64,000 nucleotides of DNA from SSSZ01 sp036732025 (GCA_036732025.1 DAINDE010000005.1:1-64000), one strand, 5' to 3'; numbered from the stretch's first letter, positions 1 to 8,370 are shown. Notes: generated by a model not told the origin, from the letters alone. Translations and numbers: made by a program.

Positions 1-160
1 CGTCCGGCAGCGGCAAGCCGCCCCGGGCACCTTCGCGGGCGGCGGCCAGTTCGGTGCGGACGCAGGCGGTGACCGGCTGGCGGCCGTGGCGGTCGATGGC
101 GTCGCCCAGGTACTGGAGCAGGCGGTCGACGGAAGGGAGGTGGAGTTTTTGTGAGGTCAT
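1..160 (-). CDS. selA: L-seryl-tRNA(Sec) selenium transferase, N-terminal part (cut by window edge)
   Basis: The first 53 codons read MTSQKLHLPSVDRLLQYLG and onward. The LPSVDRLLQ stretch and the following helical region match the N-terminal domain of SelA, the PLP enzyme that converts seryl-tRNA(Sec) to selenocysteinyl-tRNA(Sec). The rest of the gene, including the PLP lysine, lies outside the window. It sits downstream of fdhE in the same direction as the formate dehydrogenase operon, which carries a Sec codon, and this context supports the call. The ATG at 158-160 is the only plausible start in the visible part. Confidence 0.82.
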   Translation of the reverse strand, partial: MTSQKLHLPSVDRLLQYLGDAIDRHGRQPVTACVRTELAAAREGARGGLPLPD

Positions 161-230
161 CGTTTTCACCCGGACCGGGCAGAAAGCGTGGAAGGGAATT
201 ACTTCTTTCGCAACTTATGGACTGCATCAC

Positions 231-294
231 CCGTTCGCCCCGAGCTTGTCGAAGGGCGGTGCACCATGGGCTTCGACAGGCTCAGCCTGAACGG
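231..294. repeat. REP-like inverted pair between fdhE and selA
   Basis: Two imperfect copies of a roughly 27-base element face each other. One is at 231-257, starting CCGTTCGCCCCGAGCTTG; the other is at 268-294 on the opposite strand, starting CCGTTCAGGCTGAGCCTG. About 10 bases separate them, so the transcript can fold into a long hairpin. The core resembles the repetitive extragenic element built on TTCGACAAGCTCAG that is common in Pseudomonas and betaproteobacterial genomes. It may act as an mRNA stabiliser or partial terminator before selA. Confidence 0.7.
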
Positions 295-316
295 CAGGGC
301 GTGCTTCGACACCAGG

Positions 317-1225
317 CTACTCGCTGCCCGCCCCGATGAGCAAGAGGTTCGGCCCGGCCCGCTCGAAGCCCGCTTCGTCCACCAGCATGTCGAGGGCGAT
401 GGAGGCGAGGTCGTCGGCCACCGGGTCCACGTGGGCATTGTGGCCCTGATAGATGATCTTGAGGTAGCTGTGGCAGGCGTCGCAGGATTCCGCCCGGGCG
501 ATGCCGTCGTCGCCGTCGATTTCGTGCAGGGCGACCTTCTCGTCGTCGCCGCACATGACGCAGGTGGCGCGGGGGATGTTCCACTCGGTGTTGCACAGGG
601 TGCAGTGGGCGTAGCGCAGGTTTTCCACGGGGCCGTCGGCGCGCACGATGCTGGCCACCGGCAGGCTGCCGCAGCAGGGGCAGATGCTGCGGGCTTCCAT
701 GGCGGGCAGGCGACCGGCGTCGAGCTGGGCGGCGAGGTGGGTGAACAGCACCTGCAGGGCGGCGGCCACCAGGGGCAGGCGGGTCAGGTCGTTCTTGTCC
801 GGCTCGCCCGAGAGGAGCTGGTCGGCCAGCTTCTCCAGGCCGTCGCTGCTGGTGACGAGGAGGGTCGCCAGGGTGTCGCGCAGGCCCTCGGGGGCCTCCG
901 GCTGCAGCGTTTCGACGATGCGCCCGAGGGCGGCGCGCCAGGCGGCGGGACGCTTGAAGGAGGCGGCGGTGAGCGGCGGCATGCGGTGGGTGCGGGCGCG
1001 GTCGAGTTCCTCCGCATCGGGCAGGCCCACCTCGGCGAGTTCCGCCAGGGCTTCGTGCTGGGCCCGGGAAAGGCGACCGAGGAAGGCCAGCCACTCGCCC
1101 AGGCTGTGGTCCTTGGCCAGGGTATCGAAACGTTCGGCGCGGTCGAGGAAGAGGCGGGCCGGGTCGGGCAGGCGGATGGCGGGAACGTCGCCCGCCGGCG
1201 TGATGCTGAAAATTTTCGAGGACAT
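317..1225 (-). CDS. fdhE: Formate dehydrogenase accessory/maturation protein FdhE
   Basis: A 302-residue cytoplasmic protein of typical FdhE length. The C-terminal half carries four CxxC pairs (CPCC, CTLC, CVMC, CDAC), the rubredoxin-like iron-binding module of FdhE. FdhE is needed for assembly or redox maturation of respiratory formate dehydrogenases before Tat export; the exact mechanism is not settled. It lies directly downstream of fdnI in the same operon (65-base gap). The ATG at 1225 begins MSSKIFSIT. No strong Shine-Dalgarno precedes it, so an upstream start cannot be excluded. Confidence 0.9.
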   Translation of the reverse strand: MSSKIFSITPAGDVPAIRLPDPARLFLDRAERFDTLAKDHSLGEWLAFLGRLSRAQHEALAELAEVGLPDAEELDRARTHRMPPLTAASFKRPAAWRAALGRIVETLQPEAPEGLRDTLATLLVTSSDGLEKLADQLLSGEPDKNDLTRLPLVAAALQVLFTHLAAQLDAGRLPAMEARSICPCCGSLPVASIVRADGPVENLRYAHCTLCNTEWNIPRATCVMCGDDEKVALHEIDGDDGIARAESCDACHSYLKIIYQGHNAHVDPVADDLASIALDMLVDEAGFERAGPNLLLIGAGSE

Positions 1226-1290
1226 GGCGTGTGAAAAAAATGGAGGCACAGGGATGTTCGTCCCCGTGCCCCCGAAACGCAAGGCAAAAC

Positions 1291-1911
1291 TTACTTGCCG
1301 GTCACCTGGCGGTACCAGCCCCGGTGGTGCTGCCGTGCCCAGGCCCGGGTCACCGTGCCGTACCACATGGCGCGGATGGTGCCCTTGACCCAGATGGCGG
1401 CATAGATGTGCACCATGATGAGGGCGATCATCACCGCGCCCACGGCGGCATGGACGACGGCCCCCAGACGCACCACGGTGATGTCGAAGCCGAAGTAGGC
1501 GCGCCAGATGAGGAGGCCGGACACCGTCATCAGCAGCATGCACAGCGCCAGGGCCCAGAAGAGCGCCTTCTGGCCGCCGTTGTACTTGCCCTGTTCCGGC
1601 ATGTTGTGGTCGTCGCCATCGACCATTTGCCGGACGCGGGAAAGCCATTCCTTGTCCGCCGGCGTCATCACGTTGAGGTGCCGGAAACGCAGGAACATGG
1701 CCAGGAAGGAAACGGCCATCAGCACCCCGATGAAGGGGTGCAGGATGCGGGCCCAGACCCCGCCGCCGAACAACTGGGTCAGCGGGAAGAAGGCCGGGTG
1801 GAAGAAGGCCAGGCCGGAGAGGGCGAGCAGGATGAAGCTGATGCCCACCACCCAGTGGTTGGCCCGTTCGGACGCCGTGTAGCGTTGCAGGTCTTTGGGA
1901 TCGCGGATCAT
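1291..1911 (-). CDS. fdnI: Formate dehydrogenase-N/O gamma subunit, cytochrome b556
   Basis: A 206-residue membrane protein with four predicted transmembrane helices that anchors the periplasmic FDH complex and passes electrons through two haems b to quinone. Histidines placed as haem ligands are visible in the first helix (ERANHWVVG), the second (ILHPFIGVL) and the last (MVHIYAAIW). The ATG at 1911 (MIRDPKDLQRY) is preceded by GGAGGCGACACC, a strong ribosome site, which makes it preferable to an in-frame start nine codons further upstream. It follows fdnH after 115 bases containing two hairpins. Confidence 0.92.
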   Translation of the reverse strand: MIRDPKDLQRYTASERANHWVVGISFILLALSGLAFFHPAFFPLTQLFGGGVWARILHPFIGVLMAVSFLAMFLRFRHLNVMTPADKEWLSRVRQMVDGDDHNMPEQGKYNGGQKALFWALALCMLLMTVSGLLIWRAYFGFDITVVRLGAVVHAAVGAVMIALIMVHIYAAIWVKGTIRAMWYGTVTRAWARQHHRGWYRQVTGK

Positions 1912-1963
1912 GGTGTCGCCTCCGTAGGGCCGCCCCAAGGAGGCGACGAGTCAACGACAAGGA

Positions 1964-2011
1964 AGCCGCAGAGCGGCTGAACCGGAATCACCCCTTTCCG
2001 CGGGAAAGGGG
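1964..2011 (-). other. Two intercistronic hairpins between fdnH and fdnI
   Basis: A 6-bp stem (AGCCGC/GCGGCT) spans 1964-1978 and a perfect 9-bp stem (CCCCTTTCC/GGAAAGGGG, three-base loop) spans 1991-2011. Both fall in the only sizeable gap inside the fdnGHI cluster. No T-run follows, so mRNA stabilisation or expression balancing of the upstream genes is more likely than termination. Confidence 0.6.
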
Positions 2012-2026
2012 ACGGGGGATAGGTCG

Positions 2027-2911
2027 TCATACATCCTCCTTTTCGATCTCGTCTTCGATTTCCCTCGAAACCTCGTTCGGCCCCTTGGTGACGTAGTGGA
2101 ACAGGCTGCCCAGGGCGACCCCGGCCAGGGCCAGGGTGGCCAGGGGCTTGGAGACGCCCTTCCACAGCGCCACCAGCGGGCTGATGCTCGGATTGGCCGG
2201 CAGGCCCGAGTAGAGGGCCGGCTGGTCGGCATGGTGCAGCACGTACATGACGTGGGTGCCGCCGACGCCTTCCGGGTCGTAGAGGCCGGCCTTGTCGAAA
2301 CCCCGCTCCTTGAGGTCGGCGATGCGATGCTCGGCGTAATCCTTCATGTCCTCCTTGCTGCCGAACTGGATGGCGCCGGTGGGACATACCTTGGCGCAGG
2401 CCGGCGCCTGGTTCACCGCCACCCGGTCGGAGCACAGGGTGCACTTGTAGGCCTTGCTGTCCTTCTTGGAAATGCGGGGGACGTTGAAGGGACAGCCGGT
2501 GACGCAGTAGCCGCAGCCGATGCAGTTTTCCTGGTGAAAATCGACGATGCCGTTGCTGTACTGGATGATGGCGCCCGGGGCCGGGCAGGCCTTGAGGCAG
2601 CCGGGGTCGGCGCAGTGCATGCAGCCGTCCTTGCGGATGAGCCACTCCAGCTTGCCGTTCTGCTCCACCTCGGAATAGCGCATCACCGTCCACGAGTTCT
2701 CCGTGAGGTCCATCGGATTGTCGTAGACGCCGTGGCAGTTGCCGACCTCCTCGCGCACGTCGTTCCATTCCATGCAGGCCACCTGGCAGGCCTTGCAGCC
2801 GATGCAGGCGGAGACGTCGATGAGCTTGGCAACCTCCACCGTATGCCGGGCCTGGGGCGGCGGCGTAGTGGTGGCGGAGCGCTGTTTGATGTCTAGCGAT
2901 TGCAGTGCCAT
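2027..2911 (-). CDS. fdnH: Formate dehydrogenase-N/O beta subunit (four [4Fe-4S] clusters)
   Basis: A 294-residue iron-sulfur protein that carries electrons from the alpha subunit to cytochrome b556. Ferredoxin-type cysteine groups are seen in order: CIGCKACQVAC near residue 37, CMHCADPGCLKACP, CIGCGYCVTGCPF, and CTLCSDRV with ACAKVCPTG. Near the C terminus a single hydrophobic helix (PLATLALAGVALGSLFHYV) matches the membrane anchor of FdnH/FdoH. The ATG at 2911 begins MALQSLDIKQRS, and the gene starts 12 bases after the fdnG stop. Confidence 0.95.
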   Translation of the reverse strand: MALQSLDIKQRSATTTPPPQARHTVEVAKLIDVSACIGCKACQVACMEWNDVREEVGNCHGVYDNPMDLTENSWTVMRYSEVEQNGKLEWLIRKDGCMHCADPGCLKACPAPGAIIQYSNGIVDFHQENCIGCGYCVTGCPFNVPRISKKDSKAYKCTLCSDRVAVNQAPACAKVCPTGAIQFGSKEDMKDYAEHRIADLKERGFDKAGLYDPEGVGGTHVMYVLHHADQPALYSGLPANPSISPLVALWKGVSKPLATLALAGVALGSLFHYVTKGPNEVSREIEDEIEKEDV

Positions 2912-2923
2912 GACAGTTCTCCT

Positions 2924-5900
2924 TTACGCCTTCTCGATGTTGACCAGGAACGCCTTGTATTCCGGCGTCTGGGTGTTGGCGTCGCCCACGTAGGGGGTCA
3001 GGGTGTTGGTGATGAAGCCCGGCTTGGTCGCCCCCTTGAACCCGAAATGGGTCGGGATGCCGATGGTGTGGACCTTCTTGCCGTCCACTTCCAGGGCCTT
3101 GATGCGCTTGGTCACCACCGCCACCGCCCGGATGAAGCCCCGGTTGGAGCGCACCTTGACCTTGTCGCCGGCGGCGATGCCCTTCTCCTTGGCCAGTTCC
3201 TCGCCGATTTCCACGAACTGTTCCGGCTGCATGATGGCGTTGATGAGGCTCTGCTTGGTCCAGTAGTGGAAATGCTCGGTCAGGCGGTAGGTAGTGGCCA
3301 CGTAGGGGAAGTCCTTGGCCTTGCCGAAGGCCTCCATGTCACCCTTGTACACCCGCGCGGCCGGATTGCTCGTGGCCTTGGGGTTCTTCGGATGCAGGGG
3401 GTTGGCTTCCAGCGGCGTCTCGAAGGGTTCGTAGTGTTCCGGGAACGGCCCCTCGTTCATCAGGCCGAGGCTGAACAGGCGGCCCACCCCTTCGCCGGTC
3501 ATGATGAAGGGCATGACGTTCTCTTCCGGCTTGGCGTCCGGGCGCATGTCGGGAACGTCGTTGCCACCCCACTTGTCGCCCAGCCACTTGAGCACGGTCC
3601 GCTTGGGATCCCACGGCTTGCCGGAGAGGTCGCAGGAGGCGCGGTTGTAGAGGATGCGCCGGTTGACCGGCCAGGCGAAGCCCCAGTTGAGGGTCTGGCC
3701 GAGGCCCGAGGGATCGCTGTTGTCGCGCCGCGCCGAGTTGTTGCCGGCCTGGGACCAGACGCCGCAGTAGATCCAGTTGCCGCAGGTGGTCGAACCGTCG
3801 TCACGCAGCATGGCGAAGCTCGGCAACTGCTCGCCGGCCTTCACCAGCACCTTGGTCGGGTCCTTGGGATCGGTGACGTCGGCCAGGGCCTTGCCGTTGA
3901 ACTCCATCATCAGTTCTTCCGGCGAGGGCTTGTTGGGGATGCGGTAGGCCCAGGTCAGCTTCTGGATGGGTTCGGAATAGGCCCCTCCGTCCTTGGCGTA
4001 CATCTCCTTCAGCCGGAGGAAGAGGGTGGCCAGGATTTCGGTGTCGTCCTTGGCGTCGCCGGGACCGTCGGCGGCCTTCCAGCGCCACTGGATGACACGG
4101 CCGGAGTTGGTGAAGCTGCCGCTCGTTTCGGCGAAGAGGGTGGCCGGCAGGCGGAAGACTTCCGTCTGGACCTTGCTCGGGTCGACCTCGTTGAACTCAC
4201 CGTAGGGTTTCCAGAACTCGGAGGTGTCGGTGGCCAGCGGGTCAATGACCACCATGTACTTCAGCTTGGCCAGCGCGTCGCCCACCTTCTTCTTGTTGGC
4301 GACGGAAGCCAGCGGATTGAAGCCCTGGCAGAGGAAGCCATTGATCTTGCCCTGGTACATCTGGTCGAAGATCGACAGCACGTCGGAGGCGCCGGCCAGC
4401 TTCGGCATGAAGTCGTAGGCGAAACCGTTGTCCTTGTTCGCCGCATCGCCCCACCAGGCCTTGTGCAGGCTGACATACCACTTGGACAGGTTCTGGCCGT
4501 AGTTCATCTGGCCCGGGCGCAGCATCTTCGGCGTCTTCTTCTCCAGGAAGGTTTTCAGGTCCGGGTCGGCGTCCGTGGGCGGCGGCAGGTAGCCCGGCAG
4601 GTTCTGGGCGTAGAGGGCGAAGTCGGTGATGCCCTGGACGTTGGCGTGGCCGCGCAGGGCGTTGATGCCGCCCCCGGCCATGCCCATGTTGCCGAGCAGG
4701 AGCTGGATGATGGCCATGCAGCGGATGTTCTGGGAACCGACGGAGTGCTCGGTCCAGCCCAGCGCATAGAGATTGGTCATCGTCTTGTTGGGCGCCGCCG
4801 TCTCCGCGATCATCTCGCAGATCTTGAGGAAGGCGTCCTTGGGCGTGCCGCAGACCTTGGCCACGACGTCCGGCGTATAGCGGGCGTAGTGGGCCTTGAG
4901 CAGCTGGAAGGCGCAATGGGGATCCTGCAGGGTGTCATCGACCTTGGCGAAGCCGTCGGGGCCGAGCTGGTAGCTCCAGGTGGCCTTGTCGTAGCTGCGC
5001 TTCTCGTCGCTGTAGCCGGCGAAGATGCCGTCCTCGAAGGTGTAGCCTTCATTCACCAGGAAGGACGCATTGGTGTACGCCTTCACGTAGTCGTGGTGGA
5101 TCTTGTCGTTGCTCAGCAGGTAATTGATGACGCCGCCCAGGAAGGCGATGTCGGAGCCGGGACGGATCGGCGCATAGAAGTCCGCCACCGACGCGGTGCG
5201 GTTGAAGCGCGGGTCCACGACCACGAGCTTGGCCTTGCGGTTCTTCTTCGCCTCGATCACCCACTTGAAGCCGCAGGGGTGGGCTTCGGCGGGGTTGCCG
5301 CCCATGACGAAGATCAGATCAGCGTTCTTGATGTCCACCCAGTGGTTGGTCATCGAACCACGCCCGAAACTCGGAGCCAGACTGGCCACCGTGGGAGCGT
5401 GTCAAATGCGCGCCTGGGTATCGATCGAGGTCATCCCCAACGCGCGAAGGGTCTTCACGGTCAGGTAGCCGGTCTCGTTCGGTGCTGCGGAAGAAGCGAG
5501 GAAGGCGGTGCTCGTCCAGCGGTTGACGGTGACGCCGTCCTTGTTCTGGGCGACGAAATTGGCGTCACGGTCGGCCTTCATGTGCTTGGCGATGCGCTCG
5601 AAGGCCTCGTTCCAGGAAATGCGCTTCCAATCGCTGCTGCCCGGCTCACGCACTTCCGGCCACTTGAGGCGGTTGGCGCTGTGGACCATGTCCTTCAGGC
5701 CGGCGCCCTTGGGGCACAGGGTGCCGCGGTTCACCGGGTTGTCCGGGTCGCCTTCGATGTGGATGATCTCCGCATGGGCGTTCTTGGACTTGTCGCCGGT
5801 GGAGTAGATGAGCACGCCGCAGGACACCGAGCAGTACGGACAGGTATTCCGCGTCTCGGTGGCACGGGCGAGCTTGAAGGTCCGTACTTCCGCCAGGGCG

Positions 5901-5989
5901 GCGGTGGGCGAGAACCCCATCATGGCGATGGACGACCCCCCCAGCCCGGCGGCGCAGACCCGGAAGAACTGTCGCCGTGTAACGTTCAT
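2924..5989 (-). CDS. fdnG: Formate dehydrogenase-N/O alpha subunit, selenocysteine- and Mo/W-bis-MGD-containing
   Basis: A 1021-residue periplasmic catalytic subunit oxidising formate to CO2. It begins with a Tat signal (TRRQFFRVCAAG), then a [4Fe-4S] site at C50, C53, C57 and C92. An in-frame TGA at 5402-5404 falls at codon 196, in the context TQARI-U-HAPTVASLAP, the same position as the selenocysteine of E. coli FdnG. The reading frame continues without break for 825 codons after it. A SECIS-like hairpin follows the TGA and selA lies in the same operon, so readthrough rather than a frameshift or pseudogene is the right reading. The ATG at 5989 is chosen because the Tat motif follows at once and GAGAGGATC lies just upstream. 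The family can carry Mo or W; which is used here cannot be read from sequence. Confidence 0.96.
5373..5404 (-). promoter_or_regulatory. Selenocysteine UGA codon with SECIS-like hairpin in fdnG
   Basis: The UGA codon occupies 5402-5404. Eleven bases later the mRNA GGUGGCCAGUCUGGCUCC (5390 down to 5373) folds into a short stem with one bulged U and the loop AGUCU, which contains the GU that bacterial SelB recognises. This corresponds to the apical part of the E. coli fdhF/fdnG SECIS. The overlap with coding sequence is normal for bacteria. Confidence 0.88.
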
Positions 5990-6038
5990 TGTGTTGATCC
6001 TCTCTCGATGCGACCCAGTGTCGCAATGAAGGACCAGC

Positions 6039-6053
6039 GCAACCTCCGTGCCA
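6039..6053 (-). promoter_or_regulatory. Sigma-54 (RpoN) promoter of the fdnGHI-fdhE operon
   Basis: On the minus strand the sequence TGGCACGGAGGTTGC is an exact match to the RpoN consensus TGGCAC-N5-TTGC. The predicted start of transcription is near 6028, about 38 bases before the fdnG ATG. Such promoters need an AAA+ enhancer-binding protein; two dyads lie 57-98 bases upstream of the element. Confidence 0.85.
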
Positions 6054-6109
6054 TGGGGTGCAAACCCTTGAACATTGGTGAATTGCCAGGGCAGGGGTGG
6101 CGGCGAAGT

Positions 6110-6151
6110 GGACATTTTGTCCAGATTCGGCGGCGCCGCAGACAAAATGTC
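6110..6151. promoter_or_regulatory. Paired dyads, probable upstream activator sites for the fdn promoter
   Basis: GGACATTTTGTCC (6110-6122) and GACAAAATGTC (6141-6151) carry the same 11-base palindrome, centred about 30 bases apart (roughly three helical turns). They lie upstream of the sigma-54 promoter at the usual distance for enhancer-binding-protein sites. The sequence differs from the E. coli FhlA site I know, so the binding protein is unidentified. Confidence 0.65.
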
Positions 6152-6179
6152 TCATTCCCCGACTAGTGGAAAACCACAA

Positions 6180-6207
6180 TAGACCCTAAAAGTCACATGG
6201 CTATACT
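6180..6207 (+). promoter_or_regulatory. Possible sigma-70 promoter for the 60-residue gene at 6247
   Basis: TAGACC (6180-6185) and TATACT (6202-6207) are separated by 16 bases and lie 40 bases before the start codon. The -35 match is weak. The region is the divergent spacer with fdnG. Confidence 0.35.
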
Positions 6208-6246
6208 GCTCGCCAAAAAATACCAGCAATCTCAGGAAGAACAGCC

Positions 6247-6429
6247 ATGAACGTAAAAATCCATTACCGCCTTACCCAGGATCGGGCCGGCCTGCCCCGG
6301 GAATTCACCGGCGCCCGCCGGCTCAGCGTCAGCGATGGTACCGCCGTCGAGGAACTGGCCCGGGCCCAGCTCGCCGCCGACTACCAGGTTCCCCTGGCCG
6401 CCGTCGAGATCCTCAAGATCGAGGGCTGA
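6247..6429 (+). CDS. Small conserved-looking hypothetical protein, 60 residues
   Basis: A 60-residue soluble protein without signal peptide or membrane helix and with no cysteines, starting MNVKIHYRLTQDRAG. An AGGAAG ribosome site sits 9 bases before the ATG. Charged beta/alpha-type composition suggests a compact domain, but I do not recognise a family. It is transcribed away from fdnG and ends five bases before the convergent PAS gene. It could share control with formate dehydrogenase, since both start from the same 257-base spacer. Confidence 0.6.
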   Translation: MNVKIHYRLTQDRAGLPREFTGARRLSVSDGTAVEELARAQLAADYQVPLAAVEILKIEG

Positions 6430-6434
6430 GACCC

Positions 6435-6878
6435 TCAGCCCCCGCCGGCCGCCGCCTCCAGTTCGGCGAGGCGCCGCCGCAGGGCCTGCTCCTCCCGGTA
6501 GCGGGCGGAGGCTTCCCGCGCCACGGCCACGGAGCCGATGGCTGCCCCCGTTTCGTCGCAGACCACGGCGAAGCTCATGTCCACGTAGATGGTTTCGCCC
6601 GGCCGGGTCAGGGCCTTGGTGATGCGGGAGATGCGTCCGTGCTGCGCCGCCCCCCGCGCCAGGGCGGCGTCGAAGGCCCGCCAGTGGGCCTCCCGCAGCC
6701 GTTCCGGAATGATGAGGTCGAGGCTTTGGCCGAGGGCCTCGTCGGCGGTGAAGCCGAACACCGCCTCCGCCCCGGCGTTCCAGCGCCGGATGACGCCTTC
6801 CCGGTCGGCGTAGATGAGCGCTTCCGCCATCTGCTCGACAAGCAGGCTGTCGACTCCACCAAGGGCATTTTCTGTCAT
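6435..6878 (-). CDS. Single-domain PAS protein
   Basis: A 147-residue cytoplasmic protein. Residues about 10-120 are one PAS fold: EALIYADREGVIRRWN, then GFTADEALGQ, LIIPERLREAHW, and the GETIYVDMSFAVV strand, ending with a short coiled segment (EEQALRRRLAELEAA). PAS domains sense redox, ligands or haem; no output domain is attached, so it probably works on a partner. The ATG at 6878 overlaps the stop of the NnrS-like gene (ATGA) and has GGAGATCGCC upstream, so the two are translationally coupled. Confidence 0.82.
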   Translation of the reverse strand: MTENALGGVDSLLVEQMAEALIYADREGVIRRWNAGAEAVFGFTADEALGQSLDLIIPERLREAHWRAFDAALARGAAQHGRISRITKALTRPGETIYVDMSFAVVCDETGAAIGSVAVAREASARYREEQALRRRLAELEAAAGGG

Positions 6879-7987
6879 GGCGATCTCCTCGCAGGGGTTT
6901 GCCGGCCCCGGACCACGCTGGCCAGCATGATGACGATGAACAACAGCAGCACCGCCCCGTTGGCGACGGCCGCCCCCTGCCGCAGGGCCAGGTCGTCGGC
7001 GAAGACGCCGAGGCAGCGGGCGAGCAGGGCCAGGTGCAGGAGCGCCAGGGGCAGGTAGAAGGCCGGATGGTAGGGAATCTTCACGCGGGCCACGGCGGGA
7101 AAGATGATGGGGGCGTGGCCGAAGACCATGGCGAAGACGAAGCCCAGGCCCACCGCGTGCAGGGCGGCGTCGCGCCAGGGATGGCCGGGCAGGAAGGCGC
7201 CGGCGAGCCCGAGAAGGCCGGCGGCCAGCAGCCAGCCGTAGCCGGAAAGCAGGCAACGGGCGATGTAGCCAGTCAGCGCCCCCTGCCCGGCGTTGCGACG
7301 GGCGATGTCGTAGCGCAGCAGCCACAGGGCCAGAGCCAGCAGGCCGCCGGCGAATAGGCGCAACCCCGCATCCGGCCGAATCAGCGCCAGGGCAGCACCG
7401 CCGAGGACGAGGGCCACGAGGGCCAGGAACAGGCGTTTCGCCGCCTGCGGCGTGGGGAGGAAACGCGTCAGTTCCAGCCGCTCACCGGCGATGGTGAGCA
7501 CCAGGAACGCCAGCCACCAGGGGACCGCAGCGGTGATATCGCCCCCTGCCAGCCAAATCAGGTTGCCGACCAGCCAGGCGCCGGCCCCCAGGGCCAGGAC
7601 GACGGTGAAGGGCGCCAGCAGGCGACCGATGACCACGCCACTGCCCGCCACCAGAATTCCGGCGGCCACCACCAGTAGGCCAGGTCCGACAAGCGATGGT
7701 GCGCCCACCAACAGTGCCAGGCCGCCCAATCCGGCGCAGGCCGGTCCCAGGTAAGCCCACAGCCGGGCCAGGGCCACCGCCCGCTCCAGGCTGATCACCG
7801 TGCCGAAGAAGGCGGCGATCATCAAAGCGCCATGGGCACCGGCCTGGGCCGCCGCCGGCGCCGGCACCGCCCAGCCCAGGCGCGCCAGACCGGCCAGGGT
7901 GCCGACCACCAGGGCCAGCATGCCGAGGATGAGGAGGGGCAGCCGGCCCGCCGGCTTCAGGTCTGCCACGAAAGCCTCACCAGCCAA
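6875..7987 (-). CDS. NnrS-like polytopic membrane protein
   Basis: A 370-residue inner-membrane protein with about 12 hydrophobic helices and conserved histidines in membrane segments: HGALMIAAFFGTVISLERA near residue 50 and LHAVGLGFVFAMVFGHAPI near residue 275. The second block resembles NnrS, a haem/copper membrane protein linked to nitric oxide tolerance and found near denitrification genes. Assignment to NnrS proper is uncertain; it may be a sister family. It lies between a DUF59 protein (11-base overlap) and a PAS protein (4-base overlap), a compact three-gene operon. Confidence 0.65.
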   Translation of the reverse strand: MAGEAFVADLKPAGRLPLLILGMLALVVGTLAGLARLGWAVPAPAAAQAGAHGALMIAAFFGTVISLERAVALARLWAYLGPACAGLGGLALLVGAPSLVGPGLLVVAAGILVAGSGVVIGRLLAPFTVVLALGAGAWLVGNLIWLAGGDITAAVPWWLAFLVLTIAGERLELTRFLPTPQAAKRLFLALVALVLGGAALALIRPDAGLRLFAGGLLALALWLLRYDIARRNAGQGALTGYIARCLLSGYGWLLAAGLLGLAGAFLPGHPWRDAALHAVGLGFVFAMVFGHAPIIFPAVARVKIPYHPAFYLPLALLHLALLARCLGVFADDLALRQGAAVANGAVLLLFIVIMLASVVRGRQTPARRSP

Positions 7988-8285
7988 GCTTCAGCTTGGT
8001 TTCAGGATTGATCATGGACGGGTCCCAGGGCGGCTCCCAGACCAGCGTCACGGCCGCCTGTTCGCCTTCCGGCAGCAGCGGCGCCAAGGCGACGTGGATG
8101 TCGTCGATAATCACATCCCCCAGGGGGCAGGCCGGCGAAGTCATGGTGAGATCGATCGCCACTCCTTCCGGCCGTGATTCGAGGCGATAGACCAGCCCCA
8201 AATCAACGATATTCACCCCCACCTCGGGGTCCACCACCCGCCGCAGAGCGGCGCGAAGGGCATCGGCATCAGGACGATCGGACAT
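7977..8285 (-). CDS. MIP18/DUF59-family iron-sulfur assembly protein (SufT/PaaD-like)
   Basis: A 102-residue protein with the DUF59 hallmarks: DPEVGVNIVDLGLVYRLE near the N terminus and the MTSPACPLGDVIIDDI segment with the conserved cysteine. The family helps load Fe-S clusters or other metals onto target proteins. A WEPPWDPSMI segment near the C terminus fits the subfamily found next to denitrification and NnrS-type genes. It is first in an operon with the NnrS-like and PAS genes, so a metallocentre in that membrane protein or its partners is a plausible client. Confidence 0.85.
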   Translation of the reverse strand: MSDRPDADALRAALRRVVDPEVGVNIVDLGLVYRLESRPEGVAIDLTMTSPACPLGDVIIDDIHVALAPLLPEGEQAAVTLVWEPPWDPSMINPETKLKLGW

Positions 8286-8309
8286 GGCTGCACTCCGGGA
8301 AACGCAATT

Positions 8310-8328
8310 GCCGAGTATTTTACTCGGC
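8310..8328. terminator. Perfect 8-bp hairpin, possible weak terminator
   Basis: GCCGAGTA-TTT-TACTCGGC lies between the end of the immunity-like gene and the DUF59 start. It has no long T-run on either strand; on the minus strand AATTG follows. It may separate the effector/immunity pair from the downstream operon. Confidence 0.45.
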
Positions 8329-8370
8329 TATACCCGGGGTGCGTTGATGCGCCTCAAGAAGCCCCGTCGG

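Noticed and set aside
5390..5404. fdnG broken into two genes or a pseudogene by a stop codon
   Set aside because: The stop is UGA at the known Sec position, followed by a SECIS-like hairpin, with selA in the same operon and an intact frame after it.
2900..6166. A 1088-codon open frame on the plus strand opposite fdnGH
   Set aside because: It is the antisense shadow of two well-conserved genes in high-GC DNA; the translation is Gly/Val/Ala/His-rich without any motif.
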